Assembly (NCBI GenBank): GCA_022747635.1
Contig: JAKTNV010000005.1
Location: forward strand, 46,579,013 to 46,643,012
Origin: Hetaerina americana
Lineage: Eukaryota; Arthropoda; Insecta; Odonata; Calopterygidae
DNA: 64,000 bases
Direction: 5' to 3'
Of this stretch, positions 1-11,990 are shown in pieces. The translations under genes and the position numbers were made by a program. Below the pieces are notes generated by a model, which was given only the letters and a program-made list of their open reading frames with translations, was not told the DNA's origin and made no database searches. Within the stretch, counting starts at the first letter, position 1. The number at the start of each line of letters is the position of its first letter.

Positions 1-373
1 TTTTATTTTAACTCGCATGATTTCGTCAACTCCCAACTCTCGGATGTTATCTGTCCATCCAGTTTCATTTGTGAGGCGCACGCTCATAAAATCAGGTGCC
101 GTACAAGTGGAGCTGTTCAATCCCGTTTGTATAGAACCCAAATTACCTCATTTCTCGGGAATATAGATCTAGTCGGTAAGAAAAAACTGGACCCGTAAAC
201 GGATTTAGAAAAGAGGCAAAGGAAATGACGTCATAATTATTTAGCTAAATTATGTGTTGTGAAAAATCACGATGCAAAAGACGCCTCCCTAATAAGTCGT
301 CTGCAGCAAGTGCATTATGTAAGTTTTTATAACACCTTTATGATTACCAGTGCTAGAATTCTATTTGATAGGT
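1..373. other. Unassigned AT-rich DNA
   Basis: I see no coding region, repeat or RNA gene here. It is the left flank of the first (AT)n array. Confidence 0.5.
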
Positions 374-665
<292 letters not shown>

Positions 666-1345
666 AATGTAAATTTTTACCAAGCATTTTATAGATAACT
701 AGTTATGCGATTATGAAACGTATGAATTCTTAGAGCGCACCTTTTTTCAAGATCCAAGAATTAAGATGCATTTTTAGCTTCTGGTTATAGTAAATTTTGT
801 TGAAACAGGAAATATGAAATGATTTTAATATCAGTTAAAATCTCAAGGTCCATTCATAATTTAAAACTTTGAATTTCTAAACTTATATCAAAACTTTAAT
901 GTTCATTCTCAGTTTAGAATGGACTTAACCTCTGAAACGTTGATGCGATGATTTTCTATATGTTTTTTAAATTAATTTTCTGCAATAACGCTACATTTTT
1001 AGCATTGTTTTTTGTAGGGTATGTTCTGTTTATTGAATTAGAGAAAGGCTGTGATAAAAAAATTAAAAAAACACTTCACTAGTCAGTGAAAATGATTTTT
1101 TAACATTATCATTTCCGACTTATGACTGGATAGAACATAATTTCCAGTTTACTTAAGTACCCATACTGTGCAACGCAACTGAAGAGGTTTTAATAAATTT
1201 GTAAAATTTTCTTCTAAAAGAATATAGTTGTCTTGTCGCTCATATGTTTTTGGTTTTTATTGTCTTTTTTGGCGCCAGATTATTTTTTATTGCATGTAAA
1301 ATAAGCACTACTCTAACCAGAGTTTTGATAATACTTTTATTTCGT
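666..1345. other. Unassigned AT-rich DNA
   Basis: No supported feature was found on either strand. Confidence 0.5.
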
Positions 1346-1425
1346 ACGACTCGGGTTTCATTACGACGCAACATCACCGGGTGACGATGTTACGTCGCAA
1401 TATGGGGCTGTCGATGTTTTGTCCT
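1346..1425. repeat. Short inverted repeat related to the 19.4 kb foldback
   Basis: Arms CGACGCAACATCACC and GGTGACGATGTTACGTCG face each other across about two bases near 1364-1400. On the minus strand the sequence continues GAAACCCGAGTCGTACG and then AAATAAAAG, which aligns with GAAACCATGGTCGTG plus AAAAATAAAAAG in the foldback at 19.4 kb. I infer the same repeat family, here more diverged. Its tie to Penelope-like elements is only suggested by the CTGATGA/GAAA spacing in the better copy. Confidence 0.45.
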
Positions 1426-1605
1426 AAAAAACCTGGCTCGTTCGGAAATTTATGTATTGTGGAAAACAAAGTGAGTTACGCGGTTATTTTACTTAAAGAA
1501 ATTCCGCCCAGTGACGCCAATTACTGTTAATTTTATTATTCACGTCGATTATGCTGCTGCTGAATCCTTTATAACCACCCAATGAAATTATGATTGTAGC
1601 GTGGG
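1426..1605. other. Unassigned DNA
   Basis: Nothing recognisable lies between the inverted repeat and the next (AT)n array. Confidence 0.4.
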
Positions 1606-1634
1606 TGTGTGTATATATATATATACACACACAT

Positions 1635-1720
<86 letters not shown>
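1606..1720. repeat. (GT)n/(AT)n compound microsatellite
   Basis: A compound array of GT, AT, CA and then pure AT. It adjoins the outer end of the left Penelope-like arm, just as another (AT)n array adjoins the outer end of the right arm at 2950. Confidence 0.9.
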
Positions 1721-1725
<5 letters not shown>

Positions 1726-1768
1726 CTTCGAAATGGAACGCTCTTCGGCGACGCACAAATATATAAAA

Positions 1769-2126
1769 ACACAGATGTAGATTTTTAGAATATAGAGACA
1801 CAAAGAAAGGACACTCACAATTTGTTATTTGACGTTTCGACAGCACGGCTGTCGTCTTCAGAATGGCGTTCTCGGGGAAGAGCGATGAGGATGTGCGGGG
1901 GAGAGGTGGGGGAAGGAGAGGTAAAGGGACCAATAGGAAATGAACAAGGGGGTGGGGGGGATATGTAGGCAGCCACATGATGCATTCAGTGGGCTTGGTT
2001 CAGCCCGGGCGGTTTGAATGATTGGGCCACCCAGATACCCAAGAACGCGCCATCTCGCGGGTTCTCACCTCTATTATACTCGCAGATTTGGGAAGGATTT
2101 AAATCACCGAAACGGAGAAACAGTCG
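1769..2126 (-). repeat. Left inverted arm (pseudo-LTR-like)
   Basis: 358 bp, the reverse complement of 2591-2949 with few mismatches. The match starts and ends sharply: the outer limit is CTACATCTGTGTT and the inner limit is GAAACAGTCG. It contains a polypurine/polypyrimidine patch and the hammerhead-like motif at 1831-1862. Confidence 0.85.
1831..1862 (-). ncRNA. Hammerhead-like motif, left arm
   Basis: On the minus strand, CTGAAGA matches the hammerhead CUGANGA box. It is followed by a perfect stem, GACAG pairing with CTGTC around a short loop, and then GAAAC. The last bases, CGTC, could supply a cleavage triplet. The stem carries one extra C directly after CTGAAGA, which departs from the standard core, so activity is uncertain. 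The same motif occurs in the right arm. Confidence 0.45.
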
Positions 2127-2232
2127 TCAAAAGATTGATTGTGGGAAGCGGTGTGAGTAGGGATGGGATAATTAAGAAAGGTGGGAGATTTGGTGGAATA
2201 TCGGTGGTTATTCATGCGGAGGGAAAGTGCGT

Positions 2233-2590
2233 TCGTGCATTCGTTACGAATGAACGTTCACTGAACGAATCTCCGCATTAATAGACCACCACCTTCAACC
2301 AATAGCCACTTCACTCCCTTCTTACATTAAAGACTCGCACCACTTTCTGGAACGTCTACATTCAATCCCAATTCCGCACAACACGACCATTCTCATGGCC
2401 ACGATAGACGTCACATCTCTGTACACCTCCATTCCCCACAAAGAAGGCTTAGAAGCCCTGAAACATTACCTCTCCCTACGATACACACCACACACCCCAT
2501 CCACAAATTTCCTCATCGAATTGAGCCAAATCGTTCTTACCAAAAATGCCTTTCAATTCAATGACAAAATATATTTATTAACTGTTTCTC
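2233..2590 (+). pseudogene. Penelope-like reverse transcriptase fragment
   Basis: The plus-strand frame reads ERISALIDHHLQPIA, then SYIKDSHHFLERL, then TIDVTSLYTSIPHKEG and LTKNAFQFNDKIYL. This is the order of the fingers and palm motifs of Penelope-family reverse transcriptases; the Asp of IDVTSLYT is the expected first catalytic residue. An in-frame stop lies just upstream (near 2253). After KIYLL the frame runs into a duplicated CTGTTTCTCCG and the inverted arm, so the catalytic DD motif, thumb and GIY-YIG domains are absent. The gene is dead. The Penelope assignment rests on remembered family motifs, not on a search. Confidence 0.75.
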
Positions 2591-2949
2591 CGACTGTTTC
2601 TCCGTTTCGGTGATTGAAATCCTTCCCAAATCTGCGAGTATAATAGAGGTGAGAACCCGCGAGATGGCGCGTTCTTGGGTATCTGGGTGGCCCAATCATT
2701 CAAACCGCCCGGGCTGAACCAAGCCCACTGAATGCATCATATGGCTGCCTACATATCCCCCCCACCCCCTTGTTCATATCCTATTGGTCTCTTTACCTCT
2801 CCTTCCCCCACCTCTCCCCCGCACATCCTCACCGCTCTTCCCCGAGAACGCCATTCTGAAGACGACAGCCGTGCTGTCGAAACGTCAAATAACAAATTGT
2901 GAGTGTCCTTTCTTTGTGTCTCTATATTCTAAAAATCTACATCTGTGTT
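2591..2949 (+). repeat. Right inverted arm (pseudo-LTR-like)
   Basis: 359 bp, the plus-strand copy of the arm at 1769-2126. It begins immediately after the truncated reverse transcriptase and ends at an (AT)n array. It contains the hammerhead-like motif at 2855-2886. Confidence 0.85.
2855..2886 (+). ncRNA. Hammerhead-like motif, right arm
   Basis: CTGAAGA (2856-2862), one C, stem GACAG/CTGTC (2864-2868 with 2874-2878), then GAAAC (2879-2883) and GTC. It is identical to the left-arm copy. In Penelope-like elements such motifs are type I hammerheads; I cannot fold helices I and III reliably here. Confidence 0.45.
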
Positions 2950-2987
2950 ATATATATATATATATATACTCCGCTAATTTACCTGCG

Positions 2988-3083
<96 letters not shown>

Positions 3084-3103
3084 CGCAGGTAAATTAGCGG
3101 AGT
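2950..3103. repeat. Perfect 23-bp inverted repeat around an (AT)n array
   Basis: Arms at 2968-2990 and 3081-3103 are exact reverse complements (the left arm starts ACTCCGCTAATTTACC). They enclose about 90 bp of pure AT, which is itself self-complementary, so the whole 136 bp could extrude as a cruciform. A short extra (TA)n lies outside the left arm. The element family is unknown; the arms might be terminal repeats of a foldback transposon. Confidence 0.8.
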
Positions 3104-3206
3104 GGGAGTAGTAGTGTTATCTGGGAGACTACGCCATTCTTATTATTCCATATATGTGGTGGCCTGGTGAGTATCAAGGCTCTGCCGTAGAAACGTTCTT
3201 TAAAAA

Positions 3207-4202
3207 ATGAATGATAGTGTGATGACGACGCGGAGGGCTTTTCATAGGCGGTTTGTTTTGACTCGTCATGACTGGGTTCCTTATGCTAAAACCATTTGGA
3301 AATGGATTACTAATGTGCGGACGACAGGAAATGCACCTCTTAGACAAGCAGCTTGGCGACCTATAAGTGTGCGGACACCTGAAAATATCGTGGCAGTGAG
3401 AGCGTCCATTGAACAGTCTCTATCGCGCATTGCGCGGTAACATGCTGCTTCTCTTGGAATATCCCCCAGAACGGTTAGACAAATTTTACACTCTTACCTT
3501 CACTTATACCCCTACAAGATGATGGTTGTTCAAGAATTGAGTTTAGAAGCCAGGGTCAAATGTACAGGTGCTTTAACCTAGGTCTAGCAATTAAGCACAT
3601 TTTCACCTCTCCGGCTCAGTAAGTAAGCAAAATTCTTGTTGCTGGGCGACTGGTAACCCTCGTGAACTTCACCCAAGACCTCTGCATAGCCCCAAAGTAC
3701 AGGTTGGTACACTCTGTCCTCTATAGGCATTATTGGGCCTTACCTTTTTGAATCTCGAGGTTCAACTGGTACCGTGAACTCTGTGCGCCTTTGTGAGATG
3801 CTGGAGAACATTTAACTCCCCAAAATGGAAGAGTATGGTGATTGATATGACGCAGAAGTCTTTTGGTTAAAACAGTATGGTGCCACGGCTCATACCGCCC
3901 GTCGTTCACGCCGATCCCTGCAAGAACAATTTCCCTGATCTCCTTACAATGGGGATGTTCCATGGTCCCCTCGCTCCCCGGATTAAATCCCATGTGAATA
4001 TTTTCTTTGGGGATGTCTCAAAGCTGAGGTTCACAAAGTTTGACCAAGAAGCTTGGAAGCTCTTAAGGAGGCAATCACAGATGTCATCTTTGGAATATCG
4101 CAAGATATGCTGATAAGAGTTTACGAAAACTTTTTTGAACGATTCAACATGTGCATCGCTCACCAAGGTCGTATCCTGGATGAAATAATTTTCCAAGTGT
4201 AA
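3207..4202 (+). pseudogene. Decayed IS630/Tc1-like transposase
   Basis: The first ~78 codons (from the ATG at 3207) read RRAFHRRF, IWKWITNVRTTGNAP and SVRTPENIVAVRASIEQS. This is the N-terminal helix-turn-helix half of a widespread arthropod DDE transposase. Further pieces follow in shifting frames: SLGISPRTVRQILH, LHLYPYKMMVVQEL, HRHYWALPF, a GATAHTARR block near 3890, SPD and YFLWG near 3985-4010, RSLEALKEAI near 4050, and ILDEIIFQV before the stop at 4200-4202. Several stops and frameshifts separate the blocks. Tyr replaces the catalytic Asp of the QDGATAH motif and Glu replaces the Asp of the PCDFFLWG motif. The right end is probably near 4320, where CTCCACCCTGTATA fits a terminal repeat followed by TA. 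I could not find the matching left end. The gene is non-functional. Confidence 0.75.
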
Positions 4203-4320
4203 TGAAAATAAAATGACATTGGATGTTGTTTTCATGGATAAAAACCCTTTTTAATTAACTTGGTTGGTTTTTTTACAATTCATTCGTAAAATTAAAGAGT
4301 CCATTCTGCTCCACCCTGTA

Positions 4321-6239
4321 TATTGTAGGTAACTTCGAAATGATATTTATAATGTACTTGCAATATCATTAGCAAACGGTATTTATTGATGTACGTCATT
4401 TGGTTCTGCTGCAACATTAATTGGATTTATTGAAAAAGGAGATTGAGATACTGAATGCTTTGGTATTAGACTGCGTGTTGATTTTTTTATTGAAATTTAT
4501 TCAAGGGGTTGTGTAGGATAATTTAACACTCTTTATCACTAATGTCTACAAGAACTGTTTAGCATGAGCTTGCCCTTGGTATTGAATTGCGTCAATTTGA
4601 TCCTCTTAAATGGACACGTGGCTGTTATTCTTACACGGTCGCATCTACACGTTTTATCTTGAGTGATGTCGAATCTGACTTTGTATTTCGTTACAACGTA
4701 CCTGGGTATTTAATTTATATGCTTTTAAATTTGCGCACGAATCAGATGTATCCGGTCATTAATAATATTTTATGGAATATATTAATAACTTTCATAATGT
4801 ATTACTTAATAGTCGAAAAAATTTGAAATAGGAGCATTAAAAGTCATCAAAATTTACCTCATAGTCTTTTAATCACCTTTGGCTCTTCATTCATACAATA
4901 TCTGAGCGGTATTCACCAATTTTGCAAACCTATATTTATCTAAATTGGTTCCTTAGTAATTCTTCTCGTCTTTGCCGACATGTCGTGAGTTTTTATTCCG
5001 ACAAATATAGGTTTCTTGAATTATGCCTGTTCATCGAAGCGGTCCTACCAAATTTTATCTTCTTGTCTCCACGTATAGAGGCACGTGAGTCTACGAAGAA
5101 TGTCCTAATCAAGGGTACCTTTTTTTTACTTTCTGTATTTGATTAATAGAAGCATAAATGTGTGTGAGTAGGAAGTGCACGAAAATTGACGATAAGAGGT
5201 TAAAGGCAAAAAAATATTAGTGGTTGGATGGGCAAGAGAAAGAAGGTGGCGGAGAAGCAAAGCGGTCAATTGACAGAGAAAAAATAAAATTATGGGACTG
5301 CAATCGACCAGCTGCCCAGTGGCCATGGTGAACGTCTAAAATAAACCATTTGTATTCCTCCAGTCTCGTCGTTTTAACAATGGAATACTATTAAACAAAA
5401 ATGTATTATTTCATTAAGTATTGAGAAATAAAAAAAATTTCGCTCACACTTTCGCGTCCATTGAACGTAAAATTCTATTGTATTCAATATTGATCTCTAG
5501 CTAGTTCAAATATTTCTCTCACGATTTGCTGTAATTATATGAATCTGCATTAAAACCATTCACTAAGTAAAGCGTCGTCGGGACCTATTATTCAGTGTTA
5601 AAACCATTCCTTCAATCCTAAATTTAGTAAAAATGACTCATCATTTTACTGTATACTTAACAAAAGTCCTGAAATCATGTTACATAATTTTTATCAGTAT
5701 GTATTACAAAGTCTGTTCTAAAGTATAGTCACTTTTATTGAAATTATCTGAAAAACTGTGAATTTGAAATCTTAATTATTTTGCCTATTCATCTTTGATG
5801 TACGACATGCATTTGATTAGTCTGTGAAGTGAACACTTTACCGTAAATTTTGCACGTTCAGTGACATAATTCTCTTGTAGAGAGTATTTAACGATGATTC
5901 ATCATGAGTTCGTTTTTTATTTACCGAGAAACATGTATTATAAATTTTACCGGGAATAATGCAAATGATTTTTATTGTAGCTAATAAGATTAATTATTGT
6001 TTTAAGAAGCCTTTGATTGCTGCATTAATTTATATTAAAAAAAAGAATAATGCGTTCCCTACGTGGCATAATCTCAGATATACTTTTTGTTGACAAAAAT
6101 ATATTTTATACTCTAGAGGGTGGTAGTATTGACATAAGAATTCAAGCAGGTACAATACGATGGCCCTTTAGTAGTATTTAACTCAGTCGAGTTTTTTAAA
6201 ACTATCTCCCGCAATCGATAAAAGACACACCTATCTCCT
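4321..6239. other. Unassigned AT-rich DNA
   Basis: Short unrelated ORFs occur on both strands, with no recognisable protein, RNA or repeat. Nothing here can be supported as a gene. Confidence 0.5.
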
Positions 6240-7240
6240 CTGCATTCTCATCCCACGTAGTGCCTCAAGGGACCGTAGTTATCCCTCCACTCTCCTCAGA
6301 TTGAGGAAGAAAATGTCTTTGAAGCGACCCTCGTAGAGGTCTGACACCTTTCAAAACCATCTCCCTCTTTCTCTACCTCACCATTCCGGAAACCTTCCTC
6401 ATCCCCATTCTCATAGGTACGTGCGGCTAATTGGCAACTGGGGTGAGGAGGCCTTCTGGGATGAAGTGGGACGAACGGAGAAAGGGACCTGGGAGGAATG
6501 GTTCGTTGGGGAGGAGATAGGGAGGAGGTGGGATTGGGGAAATGTTTGCGTGGGTATTGGTCGGAGGAGGAGGTTTGGAAGGTGAGCAAGAATTTGGGAT
6601 GGTCGTCTTCCCATTGCACCGATCGCGGGTACGGAGAAATAAGTTGCTGAAATAAAGGTGATGCTACGTCTGAAGGAATTTGGGGGGGGGTGAGGAGAGA
6701 TGGTTTTAGGGGATGGAGGGACCGTAGTTCGAGGCGGGGGTTGATAGGGGAGAGGTGGAGAAATAGAAGTACGTAGGGGGACGGGGATTTAAATTGACTC
6801 TTCGACTGAACTCTCTCCCCGAATCGTCCGTGGTCTCTCTCTATCTCTCTGGGTTGTATCGAAGGGGCCGGGCGGTGGAGGTGGAAGCTATCTCCTCTCG
6901 CTTTCTCCTGCTCTCCTTCCTCTCTCACTCGGGCATTTCCATCTCCCGGAAGGAAACCGCTGCTATTTGAGCGGAAGGGAAAACGGGGAGGATAGGGGAC
7001 GGAGGAGCAAAGAGGGTTTGTTGTTGGGATGCAGGGTCACCTCCCGCGGAGGCTGGGATTTTTTGGAAGGATAATGTATGGCTGAGTGAAGAGAGAGGGA
7101 GATTCGAGGAAGAGGAATGGAGCGAAATGGTCGATATCCCTGCAATGAAATTGGGAGTGAGGAAAGGAAAGAGGGGTCGTACCGGTGTTGCCAATTTCTC
7201 CGTTTTCGAGGGGCACCACTTTGAAGACAGCTTTTCACTT
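6240..7240. other. GC-rich island with strong purine/pyrimidine skew
   Basis: The plus strand is purine-rich over much of the block (runs of GGGAGG and GAGGAG), with pyrimidine-rich edges. The 210-codon minus-strand ORF (6296-6928) is proline/serine-rich, has no motif I recognise and is best explained by the composition. It could be a promoter-proximal CpG island or an H-DNA-forming tract. No splice signals or conserved protein supports a gene. Confidence 0.4.
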
Positions 7241-10200
7241 CAATCGGTCACGTCATTAAAGGTTCATCATATTCCACCCGAGATTGGGATTTTATTACTC
7301 TGGTATTTTCGTGCGATATTTATTATACACCCAAGTGCGTATTTCATTGAGGATCGTGTTATATTCCTTAAGGGTTGTTTCCCTTTTAGCTTTAGATTAA
7401 GATCCAAATTTTTTGAAAATGCAGATGAGTTGCTAATTTTGAAAATTCATTCCTTTTTGTTTTTACCTTACTATTGCCGACTTAATAAACTAAAAAAAAT
7501 AATTTGTATTATTTACCTGATATTGGTCACACTGCTAATGTACATCATGTGATGCCATTAAACTTCATTTTTTAAGTAACAAAAATAATATGTAATAGCA
7601 AAAACACTAAAATATTAAGTTGATAATGAAACCTAAGTAAAAGGTTCTTTGGCCAGATATCTTATTCATTTGTAAGAATCTTCCCTCTCATTCATTTGTC
7701 GAAAAAAAGTTAAGTTCTTATGTAACTTTCAGAATCACATTTTCTCCATCTGATGAAAATTTATTAGCAATAATACACACATTCGCAAACAATGCTAATT
7801 AATATAGGTTTCTTTAAATTCAATACTTAATGTAAATCTTACCAATTTTTATATTTATTGGGGATTCAAGCTGGTAATAGACTCCATTGTAAATAAAGAA
7901 TTTCATCGAAGAAGGCGTAGTAGTCCTCGTCATTGTGTGTTGATTTCAAATACAGATCTGATTAAAAGTTGGCAGGGTTGGAGTAACGAAAAACCTAAGT
8001 AAGGGTTACCTAGCCGCTTGCGGTGACATAAATCTAATGCGAAGGAACTCTGTGTTGCAAAAGTTTTGTCTTCAAGATGCATGAATAGCTGATTGGGATC
8101 AGGAAGCAGCAGGTATTTCACAAATATCCATTCGTTTCCAACACTATGGAAACATTCTCAGCGTTGGGATAAGCAGGAGAATTATGAATAGGAATAATTT
8201 GTGAAAGATGTTTGTGACTAATTGAAGAGAAGAAAAAGTTAAAGATATTCGATATTTACATTCTGATGGATTTACCGGTTTTGAGGACAGATTTACTTAA
8301 ATAAGACTGGTTCGCTTTATCAAGATTTTTATTCATATTTTACAAATATTTTGTATAATATTTTCTCCTTTTTGTAAATGAGTCCTTCTGAAATCATCTC
8401 ATTGACGCACTGATCAAGTGTCATATCATTTGTTGATATAACATCACTCGTTTTGTTCAATTATTCAAATCTCTGAGCCAGTTTTCTGATTCTAATAAAA
8501 ACTAAACGCCCATAGTAGAGATTTTTCGTGTTCAGATGTCACGAGATATGAAAAAAATGTATTTAAGAAATCTGGTCGATTAAGTACTTTACATAAGTGG
8601 CTAAAGATTAGCTTTATGCCGAAGAAAACGGTGGGTGTAAGCTTTCTCCGTGACTTGAAATCCCTGAAATTCAGTGAAAATAGTCGAAATAATCTACCTC
8701 ATATATTATATAAGATACCGATTAGAAGATGTGGTCAAATATGATATAGAAGGATTGAGTTGAAGCCAAAGATTGTTTTATGTTTAATGTGTCCAGTGCT
8801 GTTGACGGGAACAGTTCATACGGAAAATTTTCATTATAAACACTTCAAAAGAGGCTCTTTGAGAGCGCAGGCGTTTTATTGGGAAGATATGGCCGAAAGA
8901 GACTAACTTAGGCTATCAAATACACTCTATCCAAGAGCGTTGGAGCAACCAAAGCAGTTTTTCCCAGGAACAAACGCCTGATAGGTCCATCAACGTCTTC
9001 CCTGTATTGCCTGCTGAGGGCGTCTTTTGCATGTAAATCTTTTATATAATGCGTATAAATCCTTTCGAGGGTCGAATCAATTGAGTGAATTTCCTGCTGA
9101 GATAAGCTTTATTTATATAGCTACGGATATTGCGTCCATTGACCATAGAGAGCGGGATTGCAGAGTAAACAAACGAGGAAATCGTGGCGTAGGGAGAGAG
9201 AGGGATACCGAGTGACAATCACAGTGATAAGATCATATCGGAGGCTTAAGCTCAAGCATGTGGATTGATTGAAATGGATCCGGGTGGAGACCCGGATATC
9301 AATCCAATCCAAAGGGCCGATAGTATTGTTTGGAAAGAAGCGCATGCTCGATTAGTCTCGGGTGATCGTATGAAAGTGTCCAGGGTGGCTTCTGAATAAA
9401 TACGACTACTGTACCCTTATACTTTAGCTATTACCTGAACTGTTTTTAGTTGCACATGAGGGGTTGCAGTTGAATGAAATTGGTGCATAGAAAGAAGTGG
9501 ATGGAAAACGCTTGTGTTACAGAATCTGTTGCAAAAGCTGTATCAAACACCTGCCAATGTGGAAAACCAGGATATTACTGATGATTTTTTTCCTATAAAT
9601 TAATATATTCATTGTGTTGATGTAATGAATTTCATGGATCAGTTTCGAACGTTGTCTTTATTGATGTTTGAATCAAAGGTCGTCGTAATGATTTTGAGTG
9701 GTCGTCGATTCATAATAAAAATCATTTTAATTTGTGGTTCAACTTCACACATCTCTTCAGAATAGTTAATACAAGCATGAAACTTGGTTTGAACAATGGC
9801 GTTACGAAACAGATGTTAGGTGGAGTTCCAAAACGGTCGTGCTTTGAGGCAGACGGGTGGCGGGACGTGAAAGGATAAAGTCGGATTTTCTGTTGTCACC
9901 GATATAGATTGGGCAAGGGATGGGACGATGAAACGATGAGATGGACGTGCGAGATGGAATGGTAGATTTTAATTGAAAGGGAAAATTGATTAGGAAGGAA
10001 CAACACGCTATTAGTCGATCTGAGAGAGAAATTCGTGTGATTCAATAGGACAGGAAATTTTTTTCATCAGTATTAAAATTTGACAAGCTCTAAATTGAAA
10101 TCAGTGGGCACATTATTTGCCCGTGAGATTATTTTCAGGAATAATTCTCATTTCTTTTTGGACTCATCTTGAAACAATTGTTTGCATTAACTGGGTTATA

Positions 10201-10318
10201 CGAGTAGTATGGTCGGTCAGGGCAGTGGGTATGAATGGAGGTAAATGCGGTATAAGCGGTAGCGGTCAAGAAATGCCTTGAAAAATTGGGCAGTACCAAC
10301 TGCTAATTTTTTTAAGTA
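7241..10318. other. Unassigned AT-rich DNA
   Basis: No coding region, transposon or RNA gene was recognised, apart from one imperfect hairpin at 9259-9309. Confidence 0.5.
9259..9309. repeat. Imperfect hairpin
   Basis: The top stem ATCCGGGT pairs with ACCCGGAT around GGAG. The base GGATTGATTG pairs with CAATCCAATCC with one bulge. The size would suit a small-RNA precursor, but the unpaired internal loop is large and nothing else supports a role. Confidence 0.35.
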
Positions 10319-11990
10319 TTGCGAGAACTTCTTTCTTCTTTACGCCAGATCATTTCCTTCGTCAGTTCTTCGTCACTGCTGCCTGCCTACATACTATTTA
10401 TAAAGCCTACCCTCTTAAATTCTCAGCCTCACTTGCCCTTCGCTCCCCCTTCTACCATTGTCTTTAAATTACATTCACCTTTAAGCATTTCCTCCATCCA
10501 CTTTATAAGCTTTTCCCCACTTTTCAACGGATTTCTCCCAGAAACTTCCTCTCTTCGCTCACCCTATTTAAAACTTCGGTATTTGTTTTCCTCCATGGCT
10601 AACTTATATTCTCAATTCTCCGCCATACCCACATCTCAAAATCCTCCAATCTACGCTTATTCTTTAGCCTCAAAGACCAGGATTCAAATCCATAAAAGAT
10701 GCCCTCTATATTAAAATATTTACTTATCTTTCCCTCAGATTTTTATTCAGAGTTTCCGTCATCAATTTTCTTCATCTTGTAAATGCCTCTTTCGCTAAGA
10801 CAATTATTCTCCTAATGTCCCCACTACGATCCTTTTCCTCTAAATTATAGCCCAAATACATTAACTGTGCTAGTTAATTTCTTCTTACTTTACTGTCTAA
10901 CTTAGCTTCCCCACCCCTCGAGAACTTCATTGGTTTTGTTTTATTTTGGTTATTCCTCATCCCGCACCTTTCAAAATAACTGCCTTCCCTTGGCTTTCTG
11001 ACTCATTATTGCTTGGCCATCTGCTAACTAACTTAATTTTCTTGCCGCTCACATTAATTCCCAACTGAAATTATACTGATCTCCTTTTATTCGTCGCATA
11101 CATCTGCTTCATACTTTTTCGGGACCGAGCTAAAATTGATATAGGAAATCTTCTGGCCATATTCTTTTACATAAACACTGTGTTAAACTTCTAAGAACCC
11201 TCTTTTCAATCTTTTCCTAAACTTTATAGTAATTCTGCGGCGGAAATACCCATTATTACTACCTTCCTCGACTTCCTTTCCCTTTGCGCTTTTTCTACCT
11301 GGCTACCGAGTAATCGTGGACTGAGGCTATCCTTGTGTAAGTCCACTTCCATTCCTATTCACAAACTGGCCGGCCTAATATCTTTGCCATTAGGATCTTT
11401 CACGTATCATTTCCCCGCTCTTTTAATCTCTTCTGGCTCTGTTAATGACTTCCCTATCTTATCTCTTATGTTAAGTATAGTTTTTTCTTGGTACATCTTG
11501 ACATTTTTCTTACCTTCATGTATATTGCGCTTCTAATTTTCCTTTTATCCTCAATTCCTACATATCATTGCACTTATCTTCCCTTGGGCCTATTATCTTC
11601 TCTCCTCAGTTTATGGCTTTGCTCTCAATATAGTATATTCTTTCCTTAATTCCTGTATTTAAATTCTTCCATTTTGTTCCCTTATCCATCCTCTTACGTC
11701 TCTCCCCCGTGATCCATGGCTTCCTTGTTCTCTTTTTCTCTACCATCCCTAATTTTTACATTACCTTTTTTCGAACCCTTTCCTAAGCTTCACTCATGTC
11801 ATCCCACCTTTTTGATTTTCCTAATTTCTTTTAGATATTTAATAAGGTTTTCTTACACTCATTCCTTTTTACTCCGGTTAAACCTGCATGATTCCCCTTT
11901 GGCACACTCTTACCCTTGTCGTGAAAGTAAAGGCCATAGTAGTCTGCACCACACCACTTATTCACTGCTGCCTTTGTAAAGATGACTTGC
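10319..11990 (-). pseudogene. LINE ORF2 remnant (copy 2)
   Basis: Reading the minus strand from ~11.99 kb down: a linker segment RTRKPWITGERRKRMDKGTK followed by WKNLNT (near 11.7 kb); RT fragments ISAAELL, then MARRFPISILARS; the catalytic region LADGQAIMSQKAKG (near 11.0 kb), in which the usual FADDQA motif has lost one Asp; then LMYLGYNLEEKDRSGDIRR, LAKEAFTR and LMTETLNKNLRER (near 10.8 kb); and the C-terminal LEDFEMWVWRRIENIS and NTEVLNRVSEERKFL (near 10.6 kb). Many stops and frameshifts separate the pieces. The order matches ORF2 of arthropod non-LTR retrotransposons with an APE endonuclease and a long C-terminal tail. The clade is not assigned. It has the same orientation and design as the LINE at 13.2-15.65 kb. 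Confidence 0.75.

Larger units (their letters stand above)
1769..2949 (+). mobile_element. Penelope-like element remnant with inverted arms
   Basis: Composite element: a left arm (1769-2126) read on the minus strand, a central reverse transcriptase fragment (2233-2590, plus strand) and a right arm (2591-2949) read on the plus strand. The arms differ at only a few scattered positions by eye. Penelope-like elements are known to carry pseudo-LTRs in direct or inverted arrangement, often 5'-truncated, with hammerhead ribozyme motifs in those repeats; this locus fits that plan. Both outer ends abut AT microsatellites. No GIY-YIG endonuclease remains, because the RT stops abruptly at the right arm. 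The assignment rests on the RT fragment and the hammerhead-like motif together. Confidence 0.7.

Noticed and set aside
6296..6928. 210-codon minus-strand ORF
   Set aside because: Proline/serine-rich translation of a purine-rich strand; no motif, no splice or start evidence.
9259..9309. microRNA precursor
   Set aside because: The hairpin has a large internal mismatch and no conserved mature arm can be judged from one sequence.
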